Assembly: GCA_018806985.1 (NCBI GenBank)
Contig: JADANN010000302.1
Location: 1,000,001-1,064,000 of the forward strand
Source: Angiostrongylus vasorum
Taxonomy: Eukaryota; Nematoda; Chromadorea; Rhabditida; Metastrongylidae
Length of the DNA: 64,000 nt
Direction: 5' to 3'
This document shows, one piece after another, positions 55,701 through 64,000 of this stretch (positions are counted from its first letter, which is position 1; the number at the start of each line of letters is the position of its first letter). A program made the position numbers and the translations under genes. Under the pieces are notes generated by a model. That model saw only the letters and a program-made list of their open reading frames with translations, did not search any database and was not told the DNA's origin.

Positions 55701-55899
55701 AACTTTATTTGCCGCCTTTTGATGACAGAGTACTCTGAGAAATACAACCGCAGCATCCTGAGATAATATCAATATCCCTCCAAAAGTCGTTAAGTAGGCG
55801 AAATATGCGTTCAGTTATCTTTATGATACTTCAGCACACAGCGCTAGAGCGGCTTTTATAGAGTCCTGGTGCATGAAATAGCCCCCAGATTTTCAGTCG

Positions 55900-56080
55900 T
55901 TACGGAGGTTAGTTTCCCGAAAATGCACGATAGTCTCTCCATAACTAGAAGATTTGAGGGGGTTGTGAACATGACGGCACTGTAAAAGGGACTTTGTTCT
56001 TTCGATATATGGATATAAATGATATTTATGCTACTATTTGCCATATATTTCTCTGGTCTATTGTACAAACACATTGCTGT
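55900..56080. repeat. dispersed repeat, family 5 copy 1
   Basis: Blocks GATAGTCTCTCCATAACTAG, GAGGGGGTTGTGAACATGA and TTTGCCATATATTTCTC recur at 60,540-60,740. The minus-strand frame 56,170-55,856 crosses this repeat and is therefore not called as a gene. Confidence 0.45.
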
Positions 56081-56684
56081 CAGCCGTCTCTTCAGATATT
56101 TTTTCATACCGGTACATTCCATCCGATAAAATTGATTCATTATAGAGACCATAGTTGAAGTAGCAGTCAATTGCTGCTCAAATTACCCATCAATGAACTT
56201 GTCCGACACAATGTTTTTGTAGTTTTCTAAGTGCAGAATAGAGCCTTTCTCTTTCGGCACCCAATGCAACATCTGTGTTGGACTACACTGTTATTATTGG
56301 ACTAATATCGGCTTATATAGAGTGCACAACGTCATCATGTGTTAATGGGGTCGAATGCATGCCTCATCCGTCAGGGGATTAATTAAGGCCGAATGCCTTA
56401 TTCTGTTCCCAAGATCGACTTTCTATTAACCCCGCTATTGGATCATAAGCTTTATTCTGTTTTCTTTCACGATTGTAACCTACAATACAATCATCATGGT
56501 TATCTATACCATATACTCTCAAATCACTGGCAAACTTTACCAGAGCACTAGCATGTAAAGGGCTAATAAAAACCGATGGCATCTTCAAGTTTTACTCGAT
56601 TCTCAATGGCACTGTTAGCAGCCGATTTCTATGTGCAAGGTTCGACAGCTGACAAACTCTAAAGGTATGGAAAGGCAAAAAAGC
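56081..56684. other. no confirmed gene
   Basis: The minus frame 56,588-56,379 reads smoothly (PSVFISPLHASALVKFASDL, DDCIVGYNRERKQNKAYD) but has no splice, start or homology support. Confidence 0.25.
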
Positions 56685-56950
56685 GCTTGACTTTAATCAT
56701 TGAGTTAGGAATGCGCCATGCATTTGAGTCTCTTCGTAGCACAGCAAAGGCCACTAGATGCACAATTTAGCCCACATATTGATTTGCAGAGGCCAAAATC
56801 TATTAGCATTTGTTAAGCTCACAGACACATATTTGATAGCATTTTTTTGGAATCGGAGGTATGGGGTGCATGGCTTGCGTAGCCACGGATCAGACCGAAG
56901 AGCTTGTTTGTACGTAGGAGCACCACTACAATAGACACGAACTACCAGCT
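56685..56950 (-). mobile_element. SINE family 1 copy, diverged
   Basis: Tail TAATCATTGAGTTAGGAATG and body GCGCCATGCATTTGAGTCTC and CTTCGTAGCACAGCAAAGGC are recognisable. The head end (CTACAATAGACACGAAC) is degraded. Confidence 0.5.
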
Positions 56951-57084
56951 TGTGATAAAAGTATACAATTTGCAACTATTCCTCGTAATTTAAAGGTCGA
57001 CATGATAAGAAAGTTTCAAAGAATTTCTCTCTATTCCCCATCTTTCGGAAAAGTAATTTAGAGGAAAATTAACAAAGAATGAAG

Positions 57085-57360
57085 CTCTCGGCACTGAACA
57101 GTCCCTGAGAGACGCGCCATGCATTCGACTTCATCAAGCTTTGTAGAGGTGATTGAATGCATTTCTGGCCATAAATAATAACTTACGGTGGCCTAGTATT
57201 GTACCATGTTTGCTATTCTCCCAGACAAGTTTGGTAACAATTTCACAAAGCCGGAGTGTTAGAAGACTTGGTAAAATCGGAGCGCGGGATCAAACTATCG
57301 ATGAACCCATGTGTATTGCAGGGACTTCTAACCACTACATTATACGCGCCATTAAATTGT
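57085..57360 (-). mobile_element. SINE family 1 copy
   Basis: TCTCGGCACTGAACAGTCCC, TGAGAGACGCGCCATGCATT, CTTTGTAGAGGTGATTGAAT and, on the minus strand, GTAATGTAGTGGTTAGAAG (box A) with GTTTGATCCCGCGCTCC (B box). This is a good full-length copy. Confidence 0.65.
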
Positions 57361-57555
57361 AAGAGTGAGATCTGTGGAGGTGGGTCCATACTGAAAAATG
57401 TATACCAAAAATTTCAAACGGAATGATGCATCAATCTGGCAAGCATGCAGCTCTAGAAAATTACATTGTTTTTTTTGCCTTAAGATTAAGCTACAAACAT
57501 ATCTAATTCGGCATTTATTTATCAATGCATAAAAGCTACTATTTGCTGCTGATAA
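57361..57555. other. no supported gene
   Basis: Nothing recognised. Confidence 0.3.
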
Positions 57556-57559
57556 ATTT

Positions 57560-57900
57560 TCAGTAACCTCCCAACGATCTGTCGCCTCATGGTGGCTGGG
57601 AGTTGTTCCTGGGTGTCGGGCTGCGATGAACAGCGAGCGGCTTTTTCATCAGGAAGCCTAGCTAGGGAGTAGAACAGTACCAGGATCGACCACCGTCCTG
57701 GTATCAAACTAGTCGCATGATTGCAAATCTTCCTCTGACCCACAAGGGTGGCGTCGTGGTGACAACCTGTAGCAGACTTTGGCTAGGCTTACCTTGGGAC
57801 TACAGGGAACCACAATAGCTAAACCAGCAAAACTACGAGAAATTGGAGGTTGCGATGGGCTCGGTACAAACAGTGAGAGGATGGGCCATCCATTAATCCA
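57560..57900 (+). repeat. dispersed repeat, family 4 copy 2
   Basis: Aligns with 48,880-49,230: GTTGTTCCTGGGTGTCGGGC, AGGAAGCCTAGCTAGGGAG, CCACCGTCCTGGTATCAAAC, AGCAGACTTTGGCTAGGC, GGAACCACAATAGCTAAACC and GGTACAAACAGTGAG. Confidence 0.7.
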
Positions 57901-58310
57901 TGATCGCTCATTTTTATGACCATCATCAACTGTGTAGAAGAATGCTGGGATAAAAGAACGTGGTTTTCATACCGCATAGTCATTCATTTGTTTACGTCCA
58001 CACCAACGCATGTTTAAAACAAAAGCGTTTCCACACAATTCAAATAGTGGCAAGTGCAAATGGTGCGCATGTAATGTAATCCTCCTCTGACGTCACAGCG
58101 CTCTATACTGCTCGGATAACTCTGTTATTCAAACCATTTTCAAACTTTCCACGGAATGTGAATGACTAATAAACATTGACGGCCCGTCGATCCTTGAGAT
58201 AAAAAAATCTACCAAGAGGATTTTTTAGCTGCTTGATCTTTAGATTGTCCAGAACAGTTTCCGCACAATTGTGACTTATTATTTACTGCCTACTCTCTTT
58301 AGCGGCAGGG
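57901..58310. other. no supported gene
   Basis: Nothing recognised. Confidence 0.3.
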
Positions 58311-58311
58311 T

Positions 58312-58400
58312 ATATATATAAGGACAATAGCGCGTTCGTTCCCCACCGTAGACACCAGTGGTCCCGAGTGCAAATATCTCAGCATCATTAAAGTTTCCAC
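58312..58400 (+). mobile_element. SINE family 3 fragment
   Basis: AAGGACAATAGCGCGTTCGT, TCCCCACCGTAGACACCAG and GCAAATATCTCAGCATCATT. The first part is replaced by a TATA run. Confidence 0.55.
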
Positions 58401-58499
58401 ACAGTTCAGAGGATTGACAATGAGCGGAACGAAAGGTTCTAAGTCTTGCCGACGCCCTCATGTATGAAATAAATTTAGAGAACTTCTCTCTGGAATAGT

Positions 58500-59720
58500 T
58501 CTCTATCTATCTAAACGATAGTATTTGACGTCTACACCATCGTCGTCTCGCAACCGCAAGCCACATGCCACAATATAGTTTCAGGCACAACAGCGGTTCA
58601 GGTTTTACTTGGGTCGCACAACAGCGGTTGCTTGTCGGAGGGTGAAGGCGTAGCATTAGAATAGTTTACTATTGCCTTGTGAAACAAGAAGCCAACAACG
58701 TTTGATGTTTCAGGCAGTTAGGTACAGTCTGTTGCAGCCCAGGATCAACAGTCCAGATCGGCCGCGGCTGCATACGCACACGTCTCCCGCAGCCAATATA
58801 AGCCATATACCATCGACGGCGGAGACATGCGATCGCTGATCTTGCCCTCGATCGGTATTGCGGATAATCCGTTCCTTCACCATCATTACACTCAGTTATC
58901 CTCAGTCACCCTCAGTCATCCCCCCAGTCATTGTCAGTCACTCTTAGTCATCCTCAGTCATTCACAGTCATCCTCAATCATCCCCAGATTCATATATTTC
59001 GTTTCTTAGCTAGCCTACGGTGCGCTATCACTAGCGGCGGGTGCTTCCAAATACATTCTGCTTGCAATGCCATCGGTGGCATGTACCATTCCTCCCACAA
59101 TGTACGCCATGCATACAAGCCCGCTGACCGGCCAACTTATGCTGTTTTATCTGTCAAGCCACTATAGTTGGTTCATCAGTTCTCAGTTGTTATCTTTCTG
59201 ACCCTTAATATCTTAGGCAATGGTGGCACCCATCGATGCTCAAACTTCACGTTGCAGAGATAGCGTTATCCACGACCAACCGTCTGACTATGTTCCGTAG
59301 ATGACTCGTCAGTCGTTGTCGTTAGCATCATCAATGCTCTTCTAACTTACCGTCCTCATCGATCGTGCTAGTAGTGCAGCTCAGCGCTACAATGATGATC
59401 CTTAGCTCAGCCGAATACACGGCCCGTCTACATCCCTCTCCGCCCCCAGCATACTGTCTACCACAGCCGCCGCACCGACGGCGGATAATGGGAGCGCGAA
59501 ATCGCCCATGGCTGACAAGCCGCTATTTTCATGTTGTTATTATTGCTATTATTATTATATTAATGACGTGATAATGTTCCGATGCCATTATCTCGTTATT
59601 AGCCTCACTTCACTAGTAGCCATAGCACCTCATAACTTTAAGTTGCGTGATTCTTATGCCAACACTTTTCTATTGTTACTATTACGTTATAAACATTGAA
59701 TTTAGGTATATAAAGGTTTA
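58500..59720. other. GC-richer block without a recognised gene
   Basis: The base composition differs from the surroundings (CGGCCGCGGCTGCATACG; GCCGCCGCACCGACGGCGG). A TATA-like GCCAATATAAGCCATATACC lies at about 58,790. TGTTGCAGCCCAGG at 58,731 could begin an LTR, but no matching end, duplication or second copy was found. The frames inside are low-complexity. Confidence 0.3.
58885..58985 (+). repeat. tandem decamer array (CCTCAGTCAT-like)
   Basis: About nine imperfect units such as CCTCAGTCACCCTCAGTCAT and TCCTCAGTCATTCACAGTC. Confidence 0.85.
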
Positions 59721-60064
59721 ATTACTCAAGCTTGAGGCTGGTCGATCTCTACTACGTCTAAAAGGCCCGCATGGCTAACCCAATTGCACATCGCTTCTCC
59801 AACTCAAGAAGACCCACGTCGTCTTCGCGCATACTTTCGCTAACTTTATCTCTTCATTACAATAAAAGCTCTGGCTCTTAACCTCTAGTGCAGACATGTC
59901 AATGACTGTATAATCTGTTCCAGTGAAAAACAAAAGTTTTCTATTTATTGGATAAACAGTCATGTTGAAAAAGAGCAGGTTGCCTTATGCCCGCAGGAAC
60001 GAACACCTAAATGGGAAAGTTTAACGTTGACAAAGTAGTCTGCTGATTACACACGGGTTAAATA
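59721..60064. other. no supported gene
   Basis: Nothing recognised. Confidence 0.3.
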
Positions 60065-60350
60065 AATTAAGGATAAAGCTGTCAGCGTTGATCAATGCCC
60101 ACGGATACACCATGCATTCGAATTCATTAAGCATCGTTAGAGGTGATTGAACGCATATCTGGCCTTTACAATGACTCGGGGTTGCCTACCGATCTGTCCA
60201 GCCAGTGCTGCTATCCTCTCCTTCCAAACCAGTTTGGTACCAATTTGCCGACCCAGGAGGGATGGAAGGCTTGGTGAGCCTTAGTGGCGAGGATCGATCC
60301 CATGTGTATTGCAAGGCGTTTCTGACTAGTGGGCTACACATGGGACACGG
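60065..60350 (-). mobile_element. SINE family 1 copy, well preserved
   Basis: Plus strand carries TAAAGCTGTCAGCGTTGATC, TTAAGCATCGTTAGAGGTG, TACCGATCTGTCCAGCCAG, AACCAGTTTGGTACCAATTT, GGGATGGAAGGCTTGGTGAG and GGATCGATCCCATGTGTATT. The head lies at the right end. Confidence 0.7.
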
Positions 60351-60539
60351 CTATATGATGGAAAATATTTCGAGGTTATTAAAAGCATTATTCTGGCCGA
60401 ACAATCCAAAACACCACCTTGCGAAAATCTGAAGACGTCTTGTGGATTAGGACATAACAGACGCGCGGCGTTTAGCAACGCTGCTACTTGTAATGGGCGT
60501 AGTACTCACTCATTAAAGTACGCCGGTTTTTCAACAATA

Positions 60540-60740
60540 GAGGGATAGCTTTTCGATAACTAGACAGCCTGAGGGATTGTGGACGTAAGAGGATTATAGA
60601 AGGATCCTTGTGCGAAAGTTTTCAATTAATCGTAGTAAAATCGTTTTACCTTACCAGGATTAATCCGTGCTGGCGAGATTGCAGAACATTTTGCCATATA
60701 TCGCTTGTGGACACTCACGTTAGAACAAAAAAACACAGAA
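60540..60740. repeat. dispersed repeat, family 5 copy 2
   Basis: GATAGCTTTTCGATAACTAG, GAGGGATTGTGGACGTAAG and TTTGCCATATATCGCTTG correspond to 55.9-56.08 kb. Confidence 0.45.
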
Positions 60741-60900
60741 GTATCAAATCAGCATGCTTATCTTCCCAGACGAGCCTGGTATTAGGTTGCTGACCCAGGA
60801 GTCATGGGGAGTCCAGCTTTTTGGAGCGCGAGATCGAAGCAAAGACGAGTTCGTATTACATTACAACTCTAACCACTATACTATATGCCCCTCGTAGTCG
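60740..60900 (-). mobile_element. SINE family 1 copy, head half
   Basis: TATCTTCCCAGACGAGCCTG, TGACCCAGGAGTCATGGGG and GCGCGAGATCGAAGCAAAG are followed by CTAACCACTATACTATATGC. The head is complete; the tail half is missing or lies in family 5 sequence. Confidence 0.6.
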
Positions 60901-61240
60901 TTAATAGCCATGGTGATTAGCCATTCGACGAGACAAAGGAGGTATGAAATGTCTCCGAATTATATGATAAAGAATACCGAATCAAAGTCCAAATATACGA
61001 ATCAAAAATGTTGAAAGAATTCTATGAAATTCTTACCGTACTTGTCGACAGAAAACAAGACAGTGATCACGGTGAAAACTCGTACGATTATTTGCTAAAG
61101 ATTAGTTGCAAAGACACAAATTTTCTACTTAAGAACAATCAAACAAAGTTTTTATCTAGTTCTAAATCGGATTCACTTTGCTGAATGGTGCACAACAAAC
61201 GATGCTAATGACTTTTTTAGAAGGCGCGCATGATGCAGAG
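60901..61240. other. no supported gene
   Basis: Nothing recognised. Confidence 0.3.
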
Positions 61241-61242
61241 TA

Positions 61243-61478
61243 GAGGTTTAGAGGTAGCCTACAGTACACATGTGATCGTTCGTTCGATTCCCTTGCCTCG
61301 TGTTCACAAAGTGTTCCATCTCTAAGGAGTCGCCAAATTGGCATCCGACTTGTCTAGGAGGATAGCAACACTTGGATGACCTATCCGCAGGTAACCACAA
61401 GTCATTCTACAGGCCAGATACGCATGCACTTACCTCTAACGATGCTTGATGAAGTCGACTGAATGGCGCACCCCTAGG
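61243..61478 (+). mobile_element. SINE family 1 copy
   Basis: TAGAGGTAGCCTACAGTACAC, GATCGTTCGTTCGATTCCC (B box), GAGTCGCCAAATTGGCATCC, CAGATACGCATGCACTTACC, CTAACGATGCTTGATGAAG. Confidence 0.65.
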
Positions 61479-61504
61479 ATTTATCAACAACGAACGTTTT
61501 ATCT

Positions 61505-61725
61505 TGTTATCTGAAAAGATAACAAGAACTGGCTGAGAGGAAGGCAAAACAAGGGCCTTAGTGGAGCTGTGTGTAACACGTGATCTCCTGAAAAGGTTAT
61601 CGCTGTTCGAATCTGGCCTGGGGTTCAAGTTCTCCGAATATCTCGACGTCATTGTGGTTGTATTTCACATTATACCCTACCGTGAAAAGATAATAGGTAG
61701 TAAGAAGTTACACATTGTGATGTCA
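61505..61725 (+). mobile_element. family 3 variant with tRNA-like boxes
   Basis: GAACTGGCTGAGAGGAAGGC, AGCTGTGTGTAACACGTGAT, TCGCTGTTCGAATCTGGCC (B box), CTCCGAATATCTCGACGTC and ACCCTACCGTGAAAAGATAA. Confidence 0.6.
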
Positions 61726-61994
61726 ACTAGTTATATTTCAATCCTGAGCGATATTTGAAAGAAACTTAAGTGCTCTGTCTCTTAGCCATTGATTTGACAT
61801 GTTACTTATTTCAACAAAATACTCGAGCAACAAGATTTTGTTTTACAGCGCCATTTGCTTTGGACCAGATTCACCATTTTGATTACATAGGTACCGTATT
61901 CCCTCTAGAAACGAGGTTTTATTTAAACTTGGCATAAATCTTATAAAGCATTCAGCTTCTTGGATTATTAAAGTGACGCGGGGTTGGTGCAACA

Positions 61995-62215
61995 TATTTA
62001 TTCGGCAAACGCTTCTACGTCTTCGTCTTCTTCAAAGACGGATTGATTCTAGTCGATGGTCCGTAGGTGGTCATTTCTCGCGATGTGGTTGCTCACCGTC
62101 GCACTAAAATCCATTAAAGTGGAATACTGCTCTAATTAAGAATCTGGATCAGTGGTGCCCTTTCGTATAGAACGGATGTTGGACTTTTGCCGCCATCTAG
62201 TATGATCTGCTTTAT
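61995..62215 (-). repeat. Penelope-type terminal region, diverged
   Basis: CGTCTTCGTCTTCTTCAAAG on the plus strand is the reversed motif. TAGTCGATGGTCCGTAGGTG and CTCGCGATGTGGTTGC match the flanks at 55.6 kb. Confidence 0.45.
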
Positions 62216-62519
62216 TGACGGGAATGCATCGTGCAGAAGTCGGCATTTTAGTAAATAGTAGTCGGTTTTTTAGTGATGTATTATTACATTATGTAACAGG
62301 TGGTACAACTGTCCTGCATAAAAGGGCACCAGCCAGGGGCAATTTACGAGTGGTATTTCACTTCCCTAGATTGGGTTCGTTACGACAAGGAACAACGGCG
62401 AACGGTCTATCCTGCTCTGAAGAGGACAACGACGTCGAAATGTTGTCCAAACAAATATTTCATACCAACCTCGTCAGCTCTAAAAAACCTAGGAAACTAC
62501 AACTACTGTTTTAACTTAT

Positions 62520-62950
62520 TATTTACTGATGATTGATGGGTGATTGCTGATGGCAGAAGGTCGATAGGACTAGCTGAGAGACAGGCGAAACGAAGGACGC
62601 GCATGATGTGGTGATGAACGCGTCACTCCCCGGAAAGGACAATAGCGCGTTCGTTTCCCACCGCAGACGCATGTGGTCCGGAGTTTTGCAAATATCTCAG
62701 CATCATTGAAGTTATGTTTCGCAATATATACCCTGCCACTAAGAAGAGTATCACCTGGATCATCTGTAGTCCCGTTGATCGTCGAGTGACTCGTGCGGGC
62801 GCCAGCAAATCTTCCATTTTTTCCCTGTCGCGTGCAAGAGTAGCCCAGTGGGTTCTGCTCGCTCTAGGGACTCATCGAGCATTAAAAAGAGTAGGGAGTA
62901 AATAATAAGTTAAAATTGTGATTGTAACTACAGCCTCAGCTTATCTGGGT
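62520..62950 (+). mobile_element. SINE family 3 unit interrupted by an RTE fragment
   Basis: The unit runs from GATGGGTGATTGCTGATGGC through ACTAGCTGAGAGACAGGCGA, CCCCGGAAAGGACAATAGCG and TTTTGCAAATATCTCAGC to CCCTGCCACTAAGAAGAG, where it is split at 62,751. It resumes at about 62,884 with AAAAAGAGTAGGGAGTAAAT. Confidence 0.7.
62751..62883 (-). mobile_element. 5'-truncated RTE tail nested in a family 3 unit
   Basis: 133 bp of RTE 3' end in reverse: CCCGTTGATCGTCGAGTGAC, TCGTGCGGGCGCCAGCAAAT and AGTAGCCCAGTGGGTTCTGC match the 52.8-kb copy. It is flanked by AAGAAGAGTA and AAAAAGAGTA, a target-site duplication with one mismatch. Confidence 0.85.
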
Positions 62951-62959
62951 TTGTTGCCG

Positions 62960-63185
62960 ATTTGGGCTCGCCAGTCAATCCCGTTGACGGGTGATTGCTG
63001 ATGGTAGAAGATCGATAGAACTAGCTGAGAGACAGGCGAAACGAAGGACCGGCAAGGTGCGGTGGTGAACGCGTTACTCCCCGGAAGGGACAATAACGCG
63101 TTCGCTCCCCACCGCTGACACTTGCGGTCCGGAGTTTTGCAAATATCTCAGCATCATTGAAGTTATATTACTATTGTATTCTCTA
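62960..63185 (+). mobile_element. SINE family 3 unit, second in tandem
   Basis: GGTGATTGCTGATGGTAGAA, AACTAGCTGAGAGACAGGCG, GTGAACGCGTTACTCCCCGG, CTTGCGGTCCGGAGTTTTGC and AAATATCTCAGCATCATTG. Very similar to the preceding unit. Confidence 0.7.
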
Positions 63186-63790
63186 CCATGACCGTTCAAC
63201 GCTTAATCGTCGAATGGGATTGTTCTAGGCTATCAACGAGCAATGATCACGAATTGGTTCATCTCATGGTTCGTCCATGTATCTGAGATTTATAACTGCA
63301 TACCTAAATGGCCTCATGAGGAAACCGTCATGTTCTTTGTGGTCCTCATGAAAGAGATGCCCATCGGGCAGTTGTACCACGACGCATAGACGAATCGAGA
63401 GTACTTACACGTATTCGGTGAAGTGACTCGACGATTAACGTAATAGCAGGCGATACGAGTGATGCCACAACGGAACCACTAAGTATCTATCTGATAAGTG
63501 CCAAAGAAAATAAGTAAGAATTCGACAGTTCTAATCATACATAATTTGCTGTCTGTATCAACAAATTGAAAAGTAATATAGGTACCTAAGCTAACATGGC
63601 ACTACATGATTGCATAAGGCCTCGTGTATCTTCGAAGTTATTGATCTAATCGAACAATGGCATAAATACTTATTTATTCAGTCGCTTAGATTACCCGTCT
63701 TCGAATTGTACACCCTCCAACAGAACTTTTAATTTACTGGTATTTTTTTATATTGCAACTGATTTCTTCTGCCCTAAAGCCTGGCGGCAA
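63186..63790. other. no supported gene
   Basis: Nothing recognised. Confidence 0.3.
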
Positions 63791-63794
63791 GATC

Positions 63795-64000
63795 GCGAGT
63801 AGCACTCGGAGGCGCCCTGCAATACACGGGATCGATCCCCGTGCGCAAAGGCTCACAAGACTTCCATCTCTCCGAGCTCGGCAAATTGGTACCAGACTTG
63901 TCTCGTAGGGCAGCAGCACTGGGCCGATACATCGGTAGCTCACCTTGCGTCATTCTAAAGCCCAGATATGCATTCAGTCACCTCCAACGATGCTTAATGA
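63795..64000 (+). mobile_element. SINE family 1 copy, running off the window
   Basis: GGCGCCCTGCAATACACGGG, ATCGATCCCCGTGCGCAAAG, GCTCGGCAAATTGGTACCAG, ACTTGTCTCGTAGGGCAGC, GATATGCATTCAGTCACCTC and CAACGATGCTTAATGA. The tail continues beyond position 64,000. Confidence 0.7.

Noticed and set aside
55856..56170. 104-codon minus-strand frame resembling a small membrane protein
   Set aside because: Overlaps the dispersed family 5 repeat and has no splice or homology support.
58827..59167. Ser/His-rich frames as a gene
   Set aside because: Low complexity from the decamer array; no splice sites or homology.
58731..59965. Solo LTR bounded by ACAGTC repeats
   Set aside because: The proposed 3' end does not have a CA terminus and the six-base match could be chance.
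63795..63880. Possible tRNA gene near the window end
   Set aside because: It is the head of a SINE family 1 copy; acceptor and anticodon arms do not pair.

Overview
The window looks like nuclear DNA of a parasitic nematode, most likely a hookworm-type strongylid. This is inferred from the retroelement content, from short exons with nematode-style splice sites and from an AT-leaning composition; no species marker is present. It is gene-poor and repeat-rich. I see no rRNA, no intact tRNA, no CRISPR array and nothing bacterial.

The clearest host locus is a split gene on the + strand between 17,373 and 26,123. It encodes a secreted protein with a signal-peptide exon, a furin-like RVKR site, several C-x-C...QYQC-x-C cysteine modules and a Thr/Pro-rich mucin-like stretch. 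Its two halves (five exons at 17,373-19,987 and five at 23,240-26,123) are separated by a nearly full-length RTE retrotransposon lying antisense (about 20,110-23,165). All intron phases are compatible, so this may be one gene with an RTE in an intron, or two tandem paralogues. A second candidate is a three-exon chain on the - strand at 37,675-38,297. Weaker single-exon candidates lie at 14,325-14,442 (-), 14,627-14,980 (-), 15,006-15,227 (+), 34,269-34,366 (+), 42,953-43,135 (+, C1-zinc-finger-like), 48,604-48,823 (+, with poly(A) signals), 49,749-49,952 (+) and 50,963-51,285 (-).

The rest is mostly mobile elements. RTE-type non-LTR retrotransposons occur at 12,060-12,900 (-), 20,110-23,165 (-), 27,845-31,115 (+), 43,655-46,110 (+), 50,480-50,950 (-), 52,362-52,895 (+, with a perfect 15-bp target-site duplication), 54,214-55,480 (-) and 62,751-62,883 (-, nested). 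All are broken by frameshifts, deletions or catalytic-site changes. A 5'-truncated Penelope-like element with a recognisable GIY-YIG endonuclease lies at about 46,400-47,340. Its terminal motif (CTGAAGA, short hairpin, GAAACGTC) recurs at about ten other places, twice as inverted pairs that bound short non-coding elements.

Three tRNA-headed SINE-like families are interspersed through the window. Family 1 has at least 18 copies of about 280-300 bp. Family 2 has six copies of about 370 bp. Family 3 is a 200-bp unit that often occurs as back-to-back inverted pairs. A 45-bp minisatellite lies at 35,305-35,567 and a CCTCAGTCA-type decamer array at 58,885-58,985. Feature ends for repeats are estimates from comparing copies by eye, usually good to 10-30 bp.
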